NCBI GenBank assembly: GCA_030827745.1
Contig: JAURDW010000010.1
Coordinates: forward strand, 1 to 42,916
DNA: 42,916 nt
DNA from: Candidatus Poseidonia sp.
GTDB taxonomy: Archaea; Thermoplasmatota; Poseidoniia; Poseidoniales; Poseidoniaceae
Direction: 5' to 3'
A model generated the notes under the pieces. That model ran no database searches. It was not told the origin of the DNA and saw only the letters and a program-made list of their open reading frames with translations. This document shows positions 42,906 to 42,916 of this stretch, piece by piece. Within the stretch, counting starts at the first letter, position 1; every line of letters starts with the position of its first letter. Made by a program: the position numbers and the translations under genes.

Positions 42906-42916
42906 CCAACGAAGGA

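Overview
The window is about 43 kb of compact, GC-moderate archaeal DNA, read here as a marine Thermoplasmatota-type heterotroph, most likely Marine Group II (Poseidoniales) or a close relative. Support for this: the archaea-specific start of aromatic amino-acid synthesis (ADH synthase plus dehydroquinate synthase II), a GHMP-type shikimate kinase, an HTH_10 regulator, archaeal RibL, and secreted Asp-rich (thrombospondin type 3) and subtilisin-like proteins. Alongside these are genes of bacterial flavour: oligoribonuclease, duplicated-barrel riboflavin synthase, an aquaporin and a fused 2-oxoacid dehydrogenase E1. The taxonomic call is inference. Convergent genes abut or overlap, which suggests genome streamlining. 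I see no rRNA, tRNA, CRISPR array, insertion sequence or phage gene.

Layout. 1-326 is the end of an HTH_10 regulator. 367-5534 (+) is an aromatic operon: ADH synthase, DHQ synthase II, shikimate kinase, chorismate synthase and aspartokinase. The aspartokinase fits because ADH synthase consumes aspartate semialdehyde. 5543-10548 (-) is a cell-envelope module in the order DUF4350 protein, MoxR AAA+ ATPase, DUF58 protein and a multi-pass membrane protein. 10725-16054 (-) is a three-subunit molybdenum hydroxylase (2Fe-2S, Moco and FAD subunits) whose FAD subunit carries the extra Cys loop of 4-hydroxybenzoyl-CoA reductase, coupled to a secreted membrane-anchored protein. 16121-19814 holds surface and secreted proteins: a TSP3-repeat protein, a thioredoxin-fold lipoprotein and an S8 protease. 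19957-24042 (+) encodes a 1361-residue membrane protein with about 35 membrane segments and no recognised family. Oligoribonuclease follows it.

24625-26135 (-) encodes XdhC and a MocA-type cytidylyltransferase, the maturation factors expected for the molybdenum hydroxylase 8 kb away. Then come an unrecognised protein, an acyl-CoA dehydrogenase, a Ca2+/cation antiporter, an aquaporin, and a (-) operon of a degenerate receiver protein, an MFS transporter and a fused E1 alpha-beta. 35218-38954 carries a voltage-gated K+ channel with a zinc ribbon, a MoeB/ThiF-rhodanese protein, thioredoxin reductase and a dolichol/phytol-kinase-like membrane protein. 38967-41581 (-) is a SnoaL-like protein plus a riboflavin/FAD operon (ribB, ribL, ribE, ribH). 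The window closes with an endonuclease IV-like protein ending in an SSB-like acidic tip.

Themes: flavin and molybdenum cofactor supply (RibB/L/E/H, XdhC, MocA, MoeB-like) sits in the same window as flavin and molybdenum enzymes (molybdenum hydroxylase, acyl-CoA dehydrogenase, thioredoxin reductase). A large set of envelope and secreted proteins fits a protein-degrading heterotroph.
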